Shown: piece by piece, positions 11,061 through 20,297 of the stretch
Position numbering within the stretch: position 1 is the stretch's first letter
Layout: every line of letters begins with the position of its first letter
DNA from: Phytophthora colocasiae
Taxonomy: Eukaryota; Oomycota; Peronosporomycetes; Peronosporales; Peronosporaceae
Length of the DNA: 64,000 nucleotides
Assembly: GCA_018806915.1 (NCBI GenBank)
Contig: JAGKQI010000078.1
Coordinates: 930,001 to 994,000, forward strand
Reading direction: 5' to 3'
The notes under the pieces: generated by a model
The model's database searches: none
Seen by the model: only the letters and a program-made list of their open reading frames with translations
Told to the model about the DNA's origin: nothing
Program-made: the position numbers and the translations under genes

Positions 11061-11840
11061 ATTGACGAGGCTCAGGCCTGATTGAATTGTGTGGAGCTTG
11101 AAGAGCATCAGATGCCGATTTCGTGGTACGGTAAAGAAGATTCGGCGAATGAGATGTGTGGAATAATTTGAATTGGGAAAGTTGTTGCACCATTGGCGTC
11201 TTGTGCCGACGGCAACAGGGCCTTCAGTCCTTATCATACTGCATGTATTACAGTATCTTCCCAGCTCAACAACTGTAGTTGTAGATAGGACAAAGGGCAT
11301 TGTAACATTGTGTTCGGTTGCAGTTTTACTCCAGAGTATTGCTTTCTTAGCGTTGTGCTGGGTCCGATTTCCCATTCTGGCGTTCATTTCAAGCTCAACA
11401 CGGTGGGAAGTGACAGCTCTGATGTGTCTCCCGCCGCGTGTAGTGCAATTGCTGATTGAGTTTGAGATGTTTCTCTTGTTTCAGCTATCTTAATCATTTT
11501 TGTCAACATGCAGAAGACGATGATGTGGTGCACACCATCTTTTACTACATGTATCTATTCTTACTTGATCTCTACCGGTTGCTGACTCATAACACCGATC
11601 CAAAAAGGCTCCTGAACGATGCAGCAACGTGCTGAATTGGGACCACTGGTCCCGGACCAGAGTACGGTACATGTATTCCAGAAGATATAGAGTCCCCTTC
11701 AAGTTGAAGGCTTCAACTCGCCTCTGAGTGAGTGAAATTTTTCAATGAGTTGCACATTTAACATCATGAACGGAGCTCTATCCAGACGACTCGTCTGAAG
11801 GTGATCGCTTGCGGAGCTTTCCAAAACGTATTGGATCTGG
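11061..11840. other. Intergenic region between divergent genes
   Basis: About 780 bp, including an upstream open extension of the ABCF frame to 11387. It contains two TACATGTA palindromes (about 11547 and 11669). Around 11796-11880 a different frame (R-L-K-V-I-A-C-G-A-F-Q-N-V-L-D-L-D-G) looks coding-like, and may be a lost or frameshifted 5' part of the next gene. No other gene seen. Confidence 0.5.
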
Positions 11841-13658
11841 ATGGACCAATTTTCACTGATGCAGGAGGATGACCTCACCGAGACGCTGTCGTACAGTATC
11901 CCAACAATCTATCGGAGCGTTCGTGTAGTGGCTTTTTTGCCGTACAAAGTCTGTAACACACTTCTCGAAACCATCGATCATTTTCGGGTAGACGAACCCA
12001 ATGTATCCGATGCGCTTTTTTCAATTTTACTCCACGATTTGGCCTGCGAGTGCACCGATGGGATTTACGGATGGCTGAGTCGCCTATGGACGTGGCAGGA
12101 GTTGATGCTTGCGACATCGTTGCAGTTTGTTTGGGGGCTTGGTGAAAGTAAGTGGTCGAGACGCGAGCTTTTCAACGAACAAGTGGCACCAAAAGAAGAA
12201 CCGGAAGAAGAAGAGTCTTTGGTATCTCACCTCTTAGCAAAAGCTAAGAAAAAGGTGAGAAAAATTCAGACGATCGTGAATCACTCGCTTACCGACCTAT
12301 TCGTTTTCGAGCAACCGCTGGTCAAACTGCTTAAAGAATTAACCCAGCGCAACACCGAGAGTGTGGTTATCGCTAAAGGTGACGCTGCATCACTCTCGAT
12401 GGAGTATTATTTATGTATGCGTTTGCTGTGTGGAGCTGAGATTTACATGCCACGGGCGTCTCAAACGTCTCCCATCAACTGTTTGAAAGTTCTCCAGCAA
12501 ATTGCCAACACCGGAAGGAGAGGAGGTCGAGTGTATGACTGCTACTACGCCGCAGCGGCCTTTATTGACCACTCGAGTTTCCTTCCGAAGAAGACGAAAA
12601 CGATTGTTGACCAAAGCAAACAAGAGAAGCATGATGACTTAGAAGATGAAACGAATCTCCGACAGGCGTACGTTCGTCTCTATGAGTGTGAACATGCCCG
12701 GTTGCAGCTACCTGATAATGTTCGACAAGTGCTTTACGACCCGGATAGACTCCTACAGGCGTATACCAAGCTTTACACCGAGAGTTACCACCGACATCCA
12801 GATTTAACGGGTAAAGACACATCAGCACTTCAACACGCCTTTGTTGATCTCTACCACAAAGTCAAACGCACTACTCTGGTCAAGTACACTGGGGCTCCTG
12901 TGCCAAATGTCGATTGCAATGACAGTGATGGTGAGTACTACCCGATTGCTTGGGAAAGGAACACTCAATCGCGACGCAATCTCGCTAAGTTGGAGTCGTT
13001 GGGTGATCAGTACGAAGCGGATCACACAGTGTTGGCGTACCTCCTGAACAAGGATATCCGAGGCGGATTTCTTAACGCATTTGTCCTGTCTGGAATGCAG
13101 AAAGAGGCATTTTGCGAAACCAGAGAAGACGGAACTTTCTGTGGAACGGCATACAACATTATGTCAATCGACCGCATTAAAGTTGGCCGCATCCAAGACG
13201 CTTGGATCAATTCGATCTATAAGATCGTTCGGAACTTGCATCCGTCCCAGTTGGCCCGTGTGAAAAACTTCAATACCATCCCGACTAGTATGAGGTCAAC
13301 GCTTTTCCCCCTTGCACACGCCATTATTAATGCTGCAAGTTTCAAGATTGAAGCGTATCCAGCTCATTTAGTGAACACTCTCTCGGCTCTGCTTGGTTCC
13401 CGGACCACTCAAGACTACGTTGATGCGGTCACGATGATTCTAGGCGAGGGCTTCAACTTCCTCTCGAACAACCATGGAGACACCCCACGATTGCAGAAGA
13501 ACACGTTTCAACTGGCGAAAATCAAGTTTTTGGATGGAACGCGCTGTGTTGGAGTCGTCTCAAGTTTGATGAAAGATTTCTTGGTTGAACAAGTTTCGTG
13601 TCAGACAGACTCGACATTTGGGAAGTTTCTGATCAAGACATTGGCGACACCAGAATGA
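11841..13658 (+). CDS. Uncharacterised protein with a HET-like W-x-x-R-x-W-T-x-Q-E motif
   Basis: 605 residues, single frame, ATG at 11841. I do not recognise the family with certainty. Around residues 77-97 the run WLSRLWTWQELMLAT resembles the core of fungal heterokaryon-incompatibility (HET) domains, which contain R-x-W-T-x-Q-E. A middle section repeats a helix motif three times (LRQAYVRLYE, LLQAYTKLYT, LQHAFVDLYH; about residues 272-345). There is no signal peptide or clear membrane span. The usual N-terminal part of a HET domain is missing. A coding-like stretch in another frame just upstream suggests a truncated or frameshifted N-terminus. The gene is convergent with the next P450. Function unknown. 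Confidence 0.6.
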   Translation: MDQFSLMQEDDLTETLSYSIPTIYRSVRVVAFLPYKVCNTLLETIDHFRVDEPNVSDALFSILLHDLACECTDGIYGWLSRLWTWQELMLATSLQFVWGLGESKWSRRELFNEQVAPKEEPEEEESLVSHLLAKAKKKVRKIQTIVNHSLTDLFVFEQPLVKLLKELTQRNTESVVIAKGDAASLSMEYYLCMRLLCGAEIYMPRASQTSPINCLKVLQQIANTGRRGGRVYDCYYAAAAFIDHSSFLPKKTKTIVDQSKQEKHDDLEDETNLRQAYVRLYECEHARLQLPDNVRQVLYDPDRLLQAYTKLYTESYHRHPDLTGKDTSALQHAFVDLYHKVKRTTLVKYTGAPVPNVDCNDSDGEYYPIAWERNTQSRRNLAKLESLGDQYEADHTVLAYLLNKDIRGGFLNAFVLSGMQKEAFCETREDGTFCGTAYNIMSIDRIKVGRIQDAWINSIYKIVRNLHPSQLARVKNFNTIPTSMRSTLFPLAHAIINAASFKIEAYPAHLVNTLSALLGSRTTQDYVDAVTMILGEGFNFLSNNHGDTPRLQKNTFQLAKIKFLDGTRCVGVVSSLMKDFLVEQVSCQTDSTFGKFLIKTLATPE

Positions 13659-13766
13659 GTGCGAACGATCGTATGGTTAAAAAAATTGAGCACTGTGTAT
13701 TTCGTGTAGTACATTTATTCTAGCATAATGAGGAAAAATGGTTTTCTTTGATTCGTACTTTTAAGC

Positions 13767-15365
13767 CTACTTCATGTTTCCTGGCGTAGCAGCATCAACC
13801 GCCTTAAGACGCATCATAAGAGGGTCCATCATACCGAGCGAAATGCCCTGCGTATAGGCCACGTTCTGGTTCGGCTCTGGTGTCATCTCGAAACGGGCAA
13901 CAATGCTGGCGATCACAATCTTGGTCTCGACAAACGCCAAATTCTGACCAACGCAGATCCGTGGACCGGCACTGAACGCAGCGAACTTAGTCGCAGTCAT
14001 CGGGATGATCTCACCTGTTTCACTGTCGATAAAGCGCTCGGGCTTGAATTCAAGAGCGTCGTCGCCCCAGACACTCGTGAGACGACCGCAGGAAAAGAGA
14101 GCAATACCAATATCCGTATTCGCCGGAACAAACGTGCCGTCCGGTAAAACGGTGTCCTTGATGCAGTGCGTGGTGATCAACGGTCCAGGCGGATACAAAC
14201 GCAGTAGCTCTCGGATGCACGCTTCAAGGTAAGGGACCTTGTTGACATCTTCCACTGTTGGTGTGTAGTGTTTGTCGGTAATGAGCTGAGGGATCTTAGC
14301 CAACAGCTCACCACGCAGCTTGATCTCGGCGCCCGGATTCTCGCTGAGCATGTGGAGCAGCCAACCCATACAGTCAGCAGTCGTGTCACGGCCAGCAATG
14401 ATAGACGCGACAGCAATGTTGCGCACTTCAACCGGGTTCACCGGTAAACCACGGGACTCCATGGTGTCCAGCACAATGGAGACAATGTCTTTGTCAGCAA
14501 GAGCAGCAGGACGACCAGCTTTCTTCTCTTCGACGCGGTGACGACGTCTCTCAATGGCATCGGCAATGATACCCATCAGGTGCTCGTCGATCACACGCAC
14601 ATTCTCCTTGAGCTTCTTCTCGTCACCAACGTTCAGCCAACGACGCAGCTTCCAGTACCACATGGGCTGCTTGAAGCGTTTGCCAGCCAGGAACTGCGCT
14701 TCATCCATAGCTTCAGCGAACGGCTGGAAAGCGCCGCCCATGGACCCCATCTTGGCCCCGAAGCCGATTTCACCGAACACGTCGAACGTGTAGCGATGCA
14801 GCAGGTCAAACACGTCCAGTGGTACGTTCTTGGCTGCTGCGTCACCCAGGATATCACAAAGCTGCACGGTGTACTTCTGAACAAGCGGCGTCATGTGTTC
14901 ACGCAGTGCACGTGCACTGAAAAGACCGACAACGACGTTGCGTTGACGTTTCCAAGTATCACCGTTGGTCACCACGATGCCGTCGCCCAGCATATCACAG
15001 AACACGTCGTGGATATACTCGCTCTTCGGGAAGATGTCGAACTGGGTCTTGAGCACAGCTTCCAGATGCTCGGGCTTAGCGATGAACATCATGTCGTCCT
15101 TCCCAGGAAGACGCACAATGAACGCTTCGCCGTCTGTGGTTGCGAACTGGTCGGCCAACCAGTCGTGCATGCGTGGTGCATTGGCCGCCAACTCCAAAGC
15201 ATTACCCAGCACAGGCAACGTCCCCGGCAGAATGACAGCGTGCTTTACCTTATCACCCTTGGACTTATTAGCGACCTTGGTAGTCTTGGTCCAGTAGAGC
15301 GTAACAAGCAGCGCCGCCGTGACGAGACTTGGCACTACGGGAGACTTGAACATCGACTGCAGCAT
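13767..15365 (-). CDS. Cytochrome P450 (copy 1, intact)
   Basis: 532 residues from the ATG at 15365, which matches the MLQS start of its neighbour. A hydrophobic N-terminal anchor (residues about 9-24) indicates an ER membrane protein. P450 hallmarks in order: I-helix AGRDTTAD, the ExxR helix (RELLRLYP), FKPERF, and the heme loop FSAGPRICVGQN whose Cys ligates the iron. The overall look is that of the CYP4/CYP86-type fatty-acid hydroxylase clan, but substrate cannot be told. It is tandem and head-to-tail with copy 2, 260 bp apart, and related to the two disrupted copies at 23-28 kb, so all four come from local duplication. Confidence 0.93.
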   Translation of the reverse strand: MLQSMFKSPVVPSLVTAALLVTLYWTKTTKVANKSKGDKVKHAVILPGTLPVLGNALELAANAPRMHDWLADQFATTDGEAFIVRLPGKDDMMFIAKPEHLEAVLKTQFDIFPKSEYIHDVFCDMLGDGIVVTNGDTWKRQRNVVVGLFSARALREHMTPLVQKYTVQLCDILGDAAAKNVPLDVFDLLHRYTFDVFGEIGFGAKMGSMGGAFQPFAEAMDEAQFLAGKRFKQPMWYWKLRRWLNVGDEKKLKENVRVIDEHLMGIIADAIERRRHRVEEKKAGRPAALADKDIVSIVLDTMESRGLPVNPVEVRNIAVASIIAGRDTTADCMGWLLHMLSENPGAEIKLRGELLAKIPQLITDKHYTPTVEDVNKVPYLEACIRELLRLYPPGPLITTHCIKDTVLPDGTFVPANTDIGIALFSCGRLTSVWGDDALEFKPERFIDSETGEIIPMTATKFAAFSAGPRICVGQNLAFVETKIVIASIVARFEMTPEPNQNVAYTQGISLGMMDPLMMRLKAVDAATPGNMK

Positions 15366-15624
15366 GCTTGAAACTGGGGGCGGTTGCAACGGAATCGCTT
15401 GATTGCAATGTGGCCGCGATCCGATCCAGAGCAATGCGAGGACATCTCAATCGAATTGCAATGGGAAGTTTCCTTGTGGCGTTGTAAGGCCAACGACGTT
15501 CGCCATTCGATTTGCTCCGATGGCGCAGCGCCGTGCAACTTGGTGACAGCACCAGCGGAACCTGCCGTTGTTGTTTTTGTTTTAGGCTCAATGTCGATGC
15601 CTGCGGTCACATTCCAACGTTTAC

Positions 15625-17277
15625 TTATGCATGGTTCGCTGTTGTATCAATGCTGGGGTCTAGCGATGCAATGGCTTCAACGCGCATCATGAGAGGCGCC
15701 TGCATGCCCAGCGTAATACCCTGTGTGTAAGCTGGCTTCGGTTGGCCAGGCACCGGCACGAGATGGAAGCGACTCACAATGTTGGCGATCACGACCTTCA
15801 TCTCGAGGAACGCCAAGTTACGCCCCACACAGATACGAGGGCCGGCGCTGAATGCGCAGAACTTGGACGATGATACTTTGATAACCTCGCCGGTTTCGGG
15901 GTCCAAGAAGCGCTCCGGCTTGAACTCCAACGCGTCCTCGCCCCATACACTTGTGAGACGGCCAGTCGTGTAGAATGCGACGACCATATCTGTGTTTTTC
16001 GGCACGAAAGTGCCGTCAGGGAACACAGTGTCACGAACACACTGCGTAGCGATCAATGGACCAGCCGGAAGGATCCGTAGCAGTTCACGGATCGTCGCCT
16101 CGAGGTAGTGGACTTTGTTCAGCTCTTCGGGAGTAGGGGCGTATTCGGCGTCGGTGGCGAACTTGGGTAAGTGTTTCAGCAATTCGGAGCGCAGCTTGGC
16201 CTCTACGCTTGGGTTATCGCTCAATACGTGGAAGAGCCATCCCAAGGCATCAGCAGTTGTGTCTCGACCAGCGATCAACGCGGCAGTAGCAATGTTGCGC
16301 ACCTCAACGGGGTCCACGACCTGGTTGTTGGACTCCATGGAGTCCAGGATGATCGACACGATGTCCTTGTCGACGTGAGTGACTTCCTTTCCGGCTCGAA
16401 TCGCTTCGTTTCGCTCTTGACGACGCTGAATAGCGCCAGATATGATCCCCATAACGTGTTCGTCAATGACTTGGATAGCATGACGTAGTTTCTTCTCACT
16501 ACCGACATTCAGCCAGCGTTTCGTCTTCCATAGTGCATCAGGCTGCTTGAAACGAGCCGATACGATGTACTGGGACTCCTCAATCGCTTCAGCAAGTGGT
16601 TGATAGCGTCCGTCAAGCAACTTCATCTCCGTGCCGAAGCCGATCTCGCCGAACACGTCAAGCGTGTACCGATGCATGAGGCCGAATGCATCTACAGCCT
16701 CCTTCGACTCGACAGCTTTCTCGAAAATCTTGCGCAACTGCACCGCATACTTTTGAGAGATTGGCGTCATGTTCTCACGTAGCGCTCGGGCACTGAAGAG
16801 GTTCACGAGCACTCGACGCTGCCGCTTCCACGTGTCACCATTAGTGATAACAATACCGTCTCCAAGCAGATCGAAAAACACGTCGTGGATGTGTTGGCTC
16901 TTTGGGAAGTTGTCGAACTGCGTCTTCAGCACCTGCTCGATATGTTCCGGTTTGGCGATGAACATCATATCCTCCTTCCCTGGTAGACTCAATCTGAACG
17001 GTTCGCCGTCGAAAGGCACCATTTGATCAGTGATCCAATCGTACATCCGTTCCGAATTGGCCAACAACTCTATAGCGTTACCGAGTACGGGGATTTTCGA
17101 CGGCAGGTAGCGGATGTGCTTGGAAACAACTTTTCCATCCTGTTCGTCTTCAGCTTCGACGGTTGATTCTGCTGTTCCATTGGTGCAGTAGAAAGCGACA
17201 ACGACAGCCACAGCAATGAGACCAGGCAGTCCTGGATTAAATTGACTCAACTTGTCGCTGAAGAACGACTGCAACAT
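15625..17277 (-). CDS. Cytochrome P450 (copy 2, intact)
   Basis: 550 residues, ATG at 17277, N-terminal membrane anchor at about residues 14-32. Motifs: AGRDTTADA in the I-helix, the ExxR helix (RELLRILPAGP), FKPERF, heme loop FSAGPRICVGRN. It is close to copy 1 throughout, with the main differences in the linker after the anchor. Likely a microsomal monooxygenase of the CYP4/CYP86 type; lipid hydroxylation is an inference from the clan. No introns. Confidence 0.93.
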   Translation of the reverse strand: MLQSFFSDKLSQFNPGLPGLIAVAVVVAFYCTNGTAESTVEAEDEQDGKVVSKHIRYLPSKIPVLGNAIELLANSERMYDWITDQMVPFDGEPFRLSLPGKEDMMFIAKPEHIEQVLKTQFDNFPKSQHIHDVFFDLLGDGIVITNGDTWKRQRRVLVNLFSARALRENMTPISQKYAVQLRKIFEKAVESKEAVDAFGLMHRYTLDVFGEIGFGTEMKLLDGRYQPLAEAIEESQYIVSARFKQPDALWKTKRWLNVGSEKKLRHAIQVIDEHVMGIISGAIQRRQERNEAIRAGKEVTHVDKDIVSIILDSMESNNQVVDPVEVRNIATAALIAGRDTTADALGWLFHVLSDNPSVEAKLRSELLKHLPKFATDAEYAPTPEELNKVHYLEATIRELLRILPAGPLIATQCVRDTVFPDGTFVPKNTDMVVAFYTTGRLTSVWGEDALEFKPERFLDPETGEVIKVSSSKFCAFSAGPRICVGRNLAFLEMKVVIANIVSRFHLVPVPGQPKPAYTQGITLGMQAPLMMRVEAIASLDPSIDTTANHA

Positions 17278-17505
17278 GCTGTATTTGTTAGGAGATCTTG
17301 GGGCTTCTCAGACAATTCTGATGTGAGCTACACACTAAATGGCCAAGCCATGACTACGATCAACGCGCTCTCGTTCAGAGACGAGTGCTGCAATGCCATC
17401 GAGATCGTGCACTAAAGATGTGAATTAACGTCAAGTTGCTTTCGACAATAGATTGTTTAAAACATTTAAAAAAACACTCAAAGAAAAAGAACAATCTTTA
17501 TTGCG

Positions 17506-20040
17506 CTACAGGTTGGTAGCAGTGTCAACAATCTCCTTGAACTCATCTTCACTGTGCTCCTGGTGTGTACGGAATTTGGCGTCGATGCAAGTTTCCGAAG
17601 CGCGGAAACGCTGCAACTTTGGTGTTTCTCCAATGAGACCCTTGATCACCGCGATGTCTTCGATATCGACGAGACCCGGTACCACCGTCGTACGGAATTC
17701 GTGCTTGACGCCAGACTTCTTGATGATGTCGATTGATTTTTTCAGAAGTTTGGGACGAAGAGATTTGCCGGCGACCTCAGCGTAGCGCTCAGGGTTCGCC
17801 TTTACATCCATAGCGACAAATTCAACGAGTTGCTCGTCAAAAACCTTCTGGAGCACGTTCGGGTTGCTTCCGTTCGAGTCCAGCTTGACGGTGATTCCAA
17901 GCTCCTTCGCGCGGCGGAGGAACGGCATCAGACCAGATTGAATGGTGGGTTCACCCCCACAGATCACCAAACTCCTGTGCTCAGTGGATGCGACGTAGTC
18001 CAGAATCGCGTGAGGGTCCAAGTCCTCGGGCGTCTCGTTCACGAGGTCGCTGTTGTGACACCAACCACATCGAAGGTTGCAGCCCTTAGTGAATAGAATC
18101 GAGGCAATAGGTTTCCCCGGGAAATCCGTGTACGTGGCCTTGGTGAAGCCCCCGATCTGGAAGTCGATGGGTTCGTTCTCGATGGCTGTGTAGATCTTGC
18201 GCATGCTGAACTCGACCTTCTTACCAGCATTCCAGTCGGACACAGGGCGAAAGTAGCCGACAATACGTGAGTAGACGAGAGCCTTCTCTCCACACTGAGG
18301 ACACTCAAAATGCTCACCAGCAAGGTAACCGTGTGTACGGCAGATACTGAACGTCGGAGTCAACGTCACATACGGGATCCGATACGTGGTGGTGATCGAC
18401 TTGACAAGGTCACGAGCTTGGGTCCAGCTCGACAAGCGCTCGCCGAGGAACGCGTGGAACACAGTTCCACCAGTGTACTCGGTCTGGAGTGACTCCTGGT
18501 GTGTCAGAGCTTCAAACAGATCGTCAGTCGAGTCGACTGGCAGCATTGTCGAGTTCGTGTAGAACTCCGGTAGTTTGATATCCGGGAACAATTCGTGATC
18601 GATCTTGGCAAGCTTGTAACACGTTGATTCAGCAGGAGTAGCTTCCAGGTTGTACAGGTGGTTGGTCTCGAGTTGGATCTCCTGCAGTTCGTCCTTGATG
18701 AATTGCAACACACTGCCAGCGAAATCCTTATTGTGGTAGATGCCACGACCCAACAGGATGGAGCAGGCTTCGTTCATACCGATGACACCGATCGTGGAGA
18801 AGTGATTGGCCCAGTAGCTATTGGCGCGCTGGTAGACGCTCTTTAAGTAGAAGCGCGTGTATGGGTACAGCTCCATATTGGCCTCGATCACCTTCCGCTT
18901 GATCTCCAACGATTCCTTCGCGACAGCAATTGTTTCTTTCACGATGTCGAAGAACTTGGGTACGGACTTTGAACGCATAGCAAGGTTTGGCAGATTGAGC
19001 GTCACAACACCCAGGGAACCAGTCAAAGGCGTAGCTCCGAAGATCCCACCTGCACGAGTGTGAAGTTTGCGGGTATCGAGGCGGAGACGACAGCACATGG
19101 ATCGGAAATCCGCCGGGTTCAAGTCCGAGTTGATGAAGTTAGCAAAGTAAGGCACGCCATACTTGGCTGTCATCTCCCACATGGGTTTGAAACGTGGAGA
19201 CTCCCAGTCGAACTCTTTCGAGAGATTGTAAGTCGGAATGGGGAAGCTGAAGATCGATCCGTTGCCGTCGCCCTGGATCATGACCTCGGCGAACGCCCTG
19301 TTGAACATGTCGATCTCCTCTTGGAAGTCGCCGTACACCCATGTTGGATGTTGCTTTCCACCGATGATAACAGGCTGCTCTGCGAGAACACTTGAACAAA
19401 CCAAGTCAAGAGAAACATTCGTGAAAGGAGCCTGGAAGCCGCTACGGGTGGGTACGTTCAACGAGTACACGAAGGACTGGATGAACTTGAACACGTCGGT
19501 GTAGCTCAATTCATCCACTCGGATGAACGGGGCGATGTACGTGTCCAGGTTTGACAGTGCTTGAGCACCAGCCATTTCACCCTGAAGCGTGAACAGGAAA
19601 TTGACGATCTGGTTGAGCGCCGTGTTGAAGTGCTTAGGAGGACGACACTGCAGTTTGTTGGGCACACCGCCAAAGCCGTGGATCAATATGTCCTCCGTGC
19701 TCCAACCTGAGCAATAGGCACTCAGATAGCCCAGGTCGTGAATGTGGAAGCGGTTCTCCTTGACGTACTCACGAATCTTTTCCGAGTACAGCTTGTGCAG
19801 CCAGTACTCTTCGACGATACTAGTGGCGATGTGCTGACTCAAACCCTGCAGTGAGAACGTCACGTTCGAGTTCTCCGCAGCTTTCCACGTGATCTTGTCG
19901 AGGTATTCGTCAATGATCGGGGAGGACGCTGTGGCGAGAGCCGTGGAAGTGTTGAGAGTGGGCAGGCCAGCGGTTTTAACTTCGTTGGCGGGGTTCACCT
20001 CGGTGTAGACGTCTTCGACGGCGGAACGGGACGGAGCCAT
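17506..20040 (-). CDS. nrdD-nrdG: Fused anaerobic ribonucleotide reductase NrdD and radical-SAM activase NrdG
   Basis: 844 residues in one frame. Residues about 40-610 are a class III ribonucleoside-triphosphate reductase of the Thermotoga/archaeal type. They include GFGGVPNKL, PPKHFNTAL, the catalytic MCC pair (Cys316/317), a zinc-site region (CRTHGYLAGEHFECPQCG) and the glycyl-radical loop RIVGYFRP with Gly595. No N-terminal ATP-cone is visible. Residues about 630-844 are an activase with the radical-SAM motif GCNLRCGWCHN (Cys654, 658, 661) and GGEPT. The enzyme makes deoxynucleotides without oxygen, and the activase forms the glycyl radical using SAM and a 4Fe-4S cluster. A frame extension to 20055 uses GTG inside the adjacent transposon, so the ATG at 20040 (A at -3, G at +4) is the start. 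A piggyBac element begins right upstream. Acquisition from bacteria or archaea is plausible but not tested. Confidence 0.93.
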   Translation of the reverse strand: MAPSRSAVEDVYTEVNPANEVKTAGLPTLNTSTALATASSPIIDEYLDKITWKAAENSNVTFSLQGLSQHIATSIVEEYWLHKLYSEKIREYVKENRFHIHDLGYLSAYCSGWSTEDILIHGFGGVPNKLQCRPPKHFNTALNQIVNFLFTLQGEMAGAQALSNLDTYIAPFIRVDELSYTDVFKFIQSFVYSLNVPTRSGFQAPFTNVSLDLVCSSVLAEQPVIIGGKQHPTWVYGDFQEEIDMFNRAFAEVMIQGDGNGSIFSFPIPTYNLSKEFDWESPRFKPMWEMTAKYGVPYFANFINSDLNPADFRSMCCRLRLDTRKLHTRAGGIFGATPLTGSLGVVTLNLPNLAMRSKSVPKFFDIVKETIAVAKESLEIKRKVIEANMELYPYTRFYLKSVYQRANSYWANHFSTIGVIGMNEACSILLGRGIYHNKDFAGSVLQFIKDELQEIQLETNHLYNLEATPAESTCYKLAKIDHELFPDIKLPEFYTNSTMLPVDSTDDLFEALTHQESLQTEYTGGTVFHAFLGERLSSWTQARDLVKSITTTYRIPYVTLTPTFSICRTHGYLAGEHFECPQCGEKALVYSRIVGYFRPVSDWNAGKKVEFSMRKIYTAIENEPIDFQIGGFTKATYTDFPGKPIASILFTKGCNLRCGWCHNSDLVNETPEDLDPHAILDYVASTEHRSLVICGGEPTIQSGLMPFLRRAKELGITVKLDSNGSNPNVLQKVFDEQLVEFVAMDVKANPERYAEVAGKSLRPKLLKKSIDIIKKSGVKHEFRTTVVPGLVDIEDIAVIKGLIGETPKLQRFRASETCIDAKFRTHQEHSEDEFKEIVDTATNL

Positions 20041-20046
20041 GCTTAA

Positions 20047-20061
20047 CCCTTTCACTACCAG
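20047..20061 (+). repeat. Left terminal inverted repeat of piggyBac element
   Basis: CCCTTTCACTACCAG directly next to TTAA. It pairs with the right end with one mismatch. Confidence 0.9.
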
Positions 20062-20077
20062 ATATTACGGCTTGTCA

Positions 20078-20100
20078 TAGAGGACCGCAGCGGTCCTCTA
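20078..20100. repeat. Subterminal palindrome 1 of piggyBac element
   Basis: Perfect 11-bp arms around a single A, core AGGACCGCAGCGGTCCT. The core recurs at 20175-20191 and 22757-22775. A transposase-binding role is possible but inferred. Confidence 0.8.
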
Positions 20101-20174
20101 ACAGCCGGCTTGTTGCATTTTGATAGGCTAAAAGTCTGTACTTCCTGGTTCTGACTATGCCACATAGTGGCAAT

Positions 20175-20191
20175 AGGACCGCAGCGGTCCT
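20175..20191. repeat. Subterminal palindrome 2 of piggyBac element
   Basis: AGGACCGCAGCGGTCCT, 8-bp arms around one A. Same core as palindromes 1 and 3. Confidence 0.8.
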
Positions 20192-20297
20192 CTACCATTT
20201 GCCGTACCGTGAAGGCCACAATAGCAAACAGCTCCTTATCGTCAGATTTCTTTCCTCACACTTGCAATCTTCCAGGACCAGCATCAGATCAACAACC

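Noticed and set aside
14538..15371. Plus-strand 277-codon open frame over P450 copy 1
   Set aside because: Antisense to a P450 with all its motifs; no domain recognised.
17506..20040. nrdD-nrdG as bacterial contamination
   Set aside because: It is enclosed by oomycete-type P450 genes and a eukaryotic piggyBac element in the same contiguous sequence, without bacterial neighbours or a ribosome-binding site. Long reads would still be a useful check.
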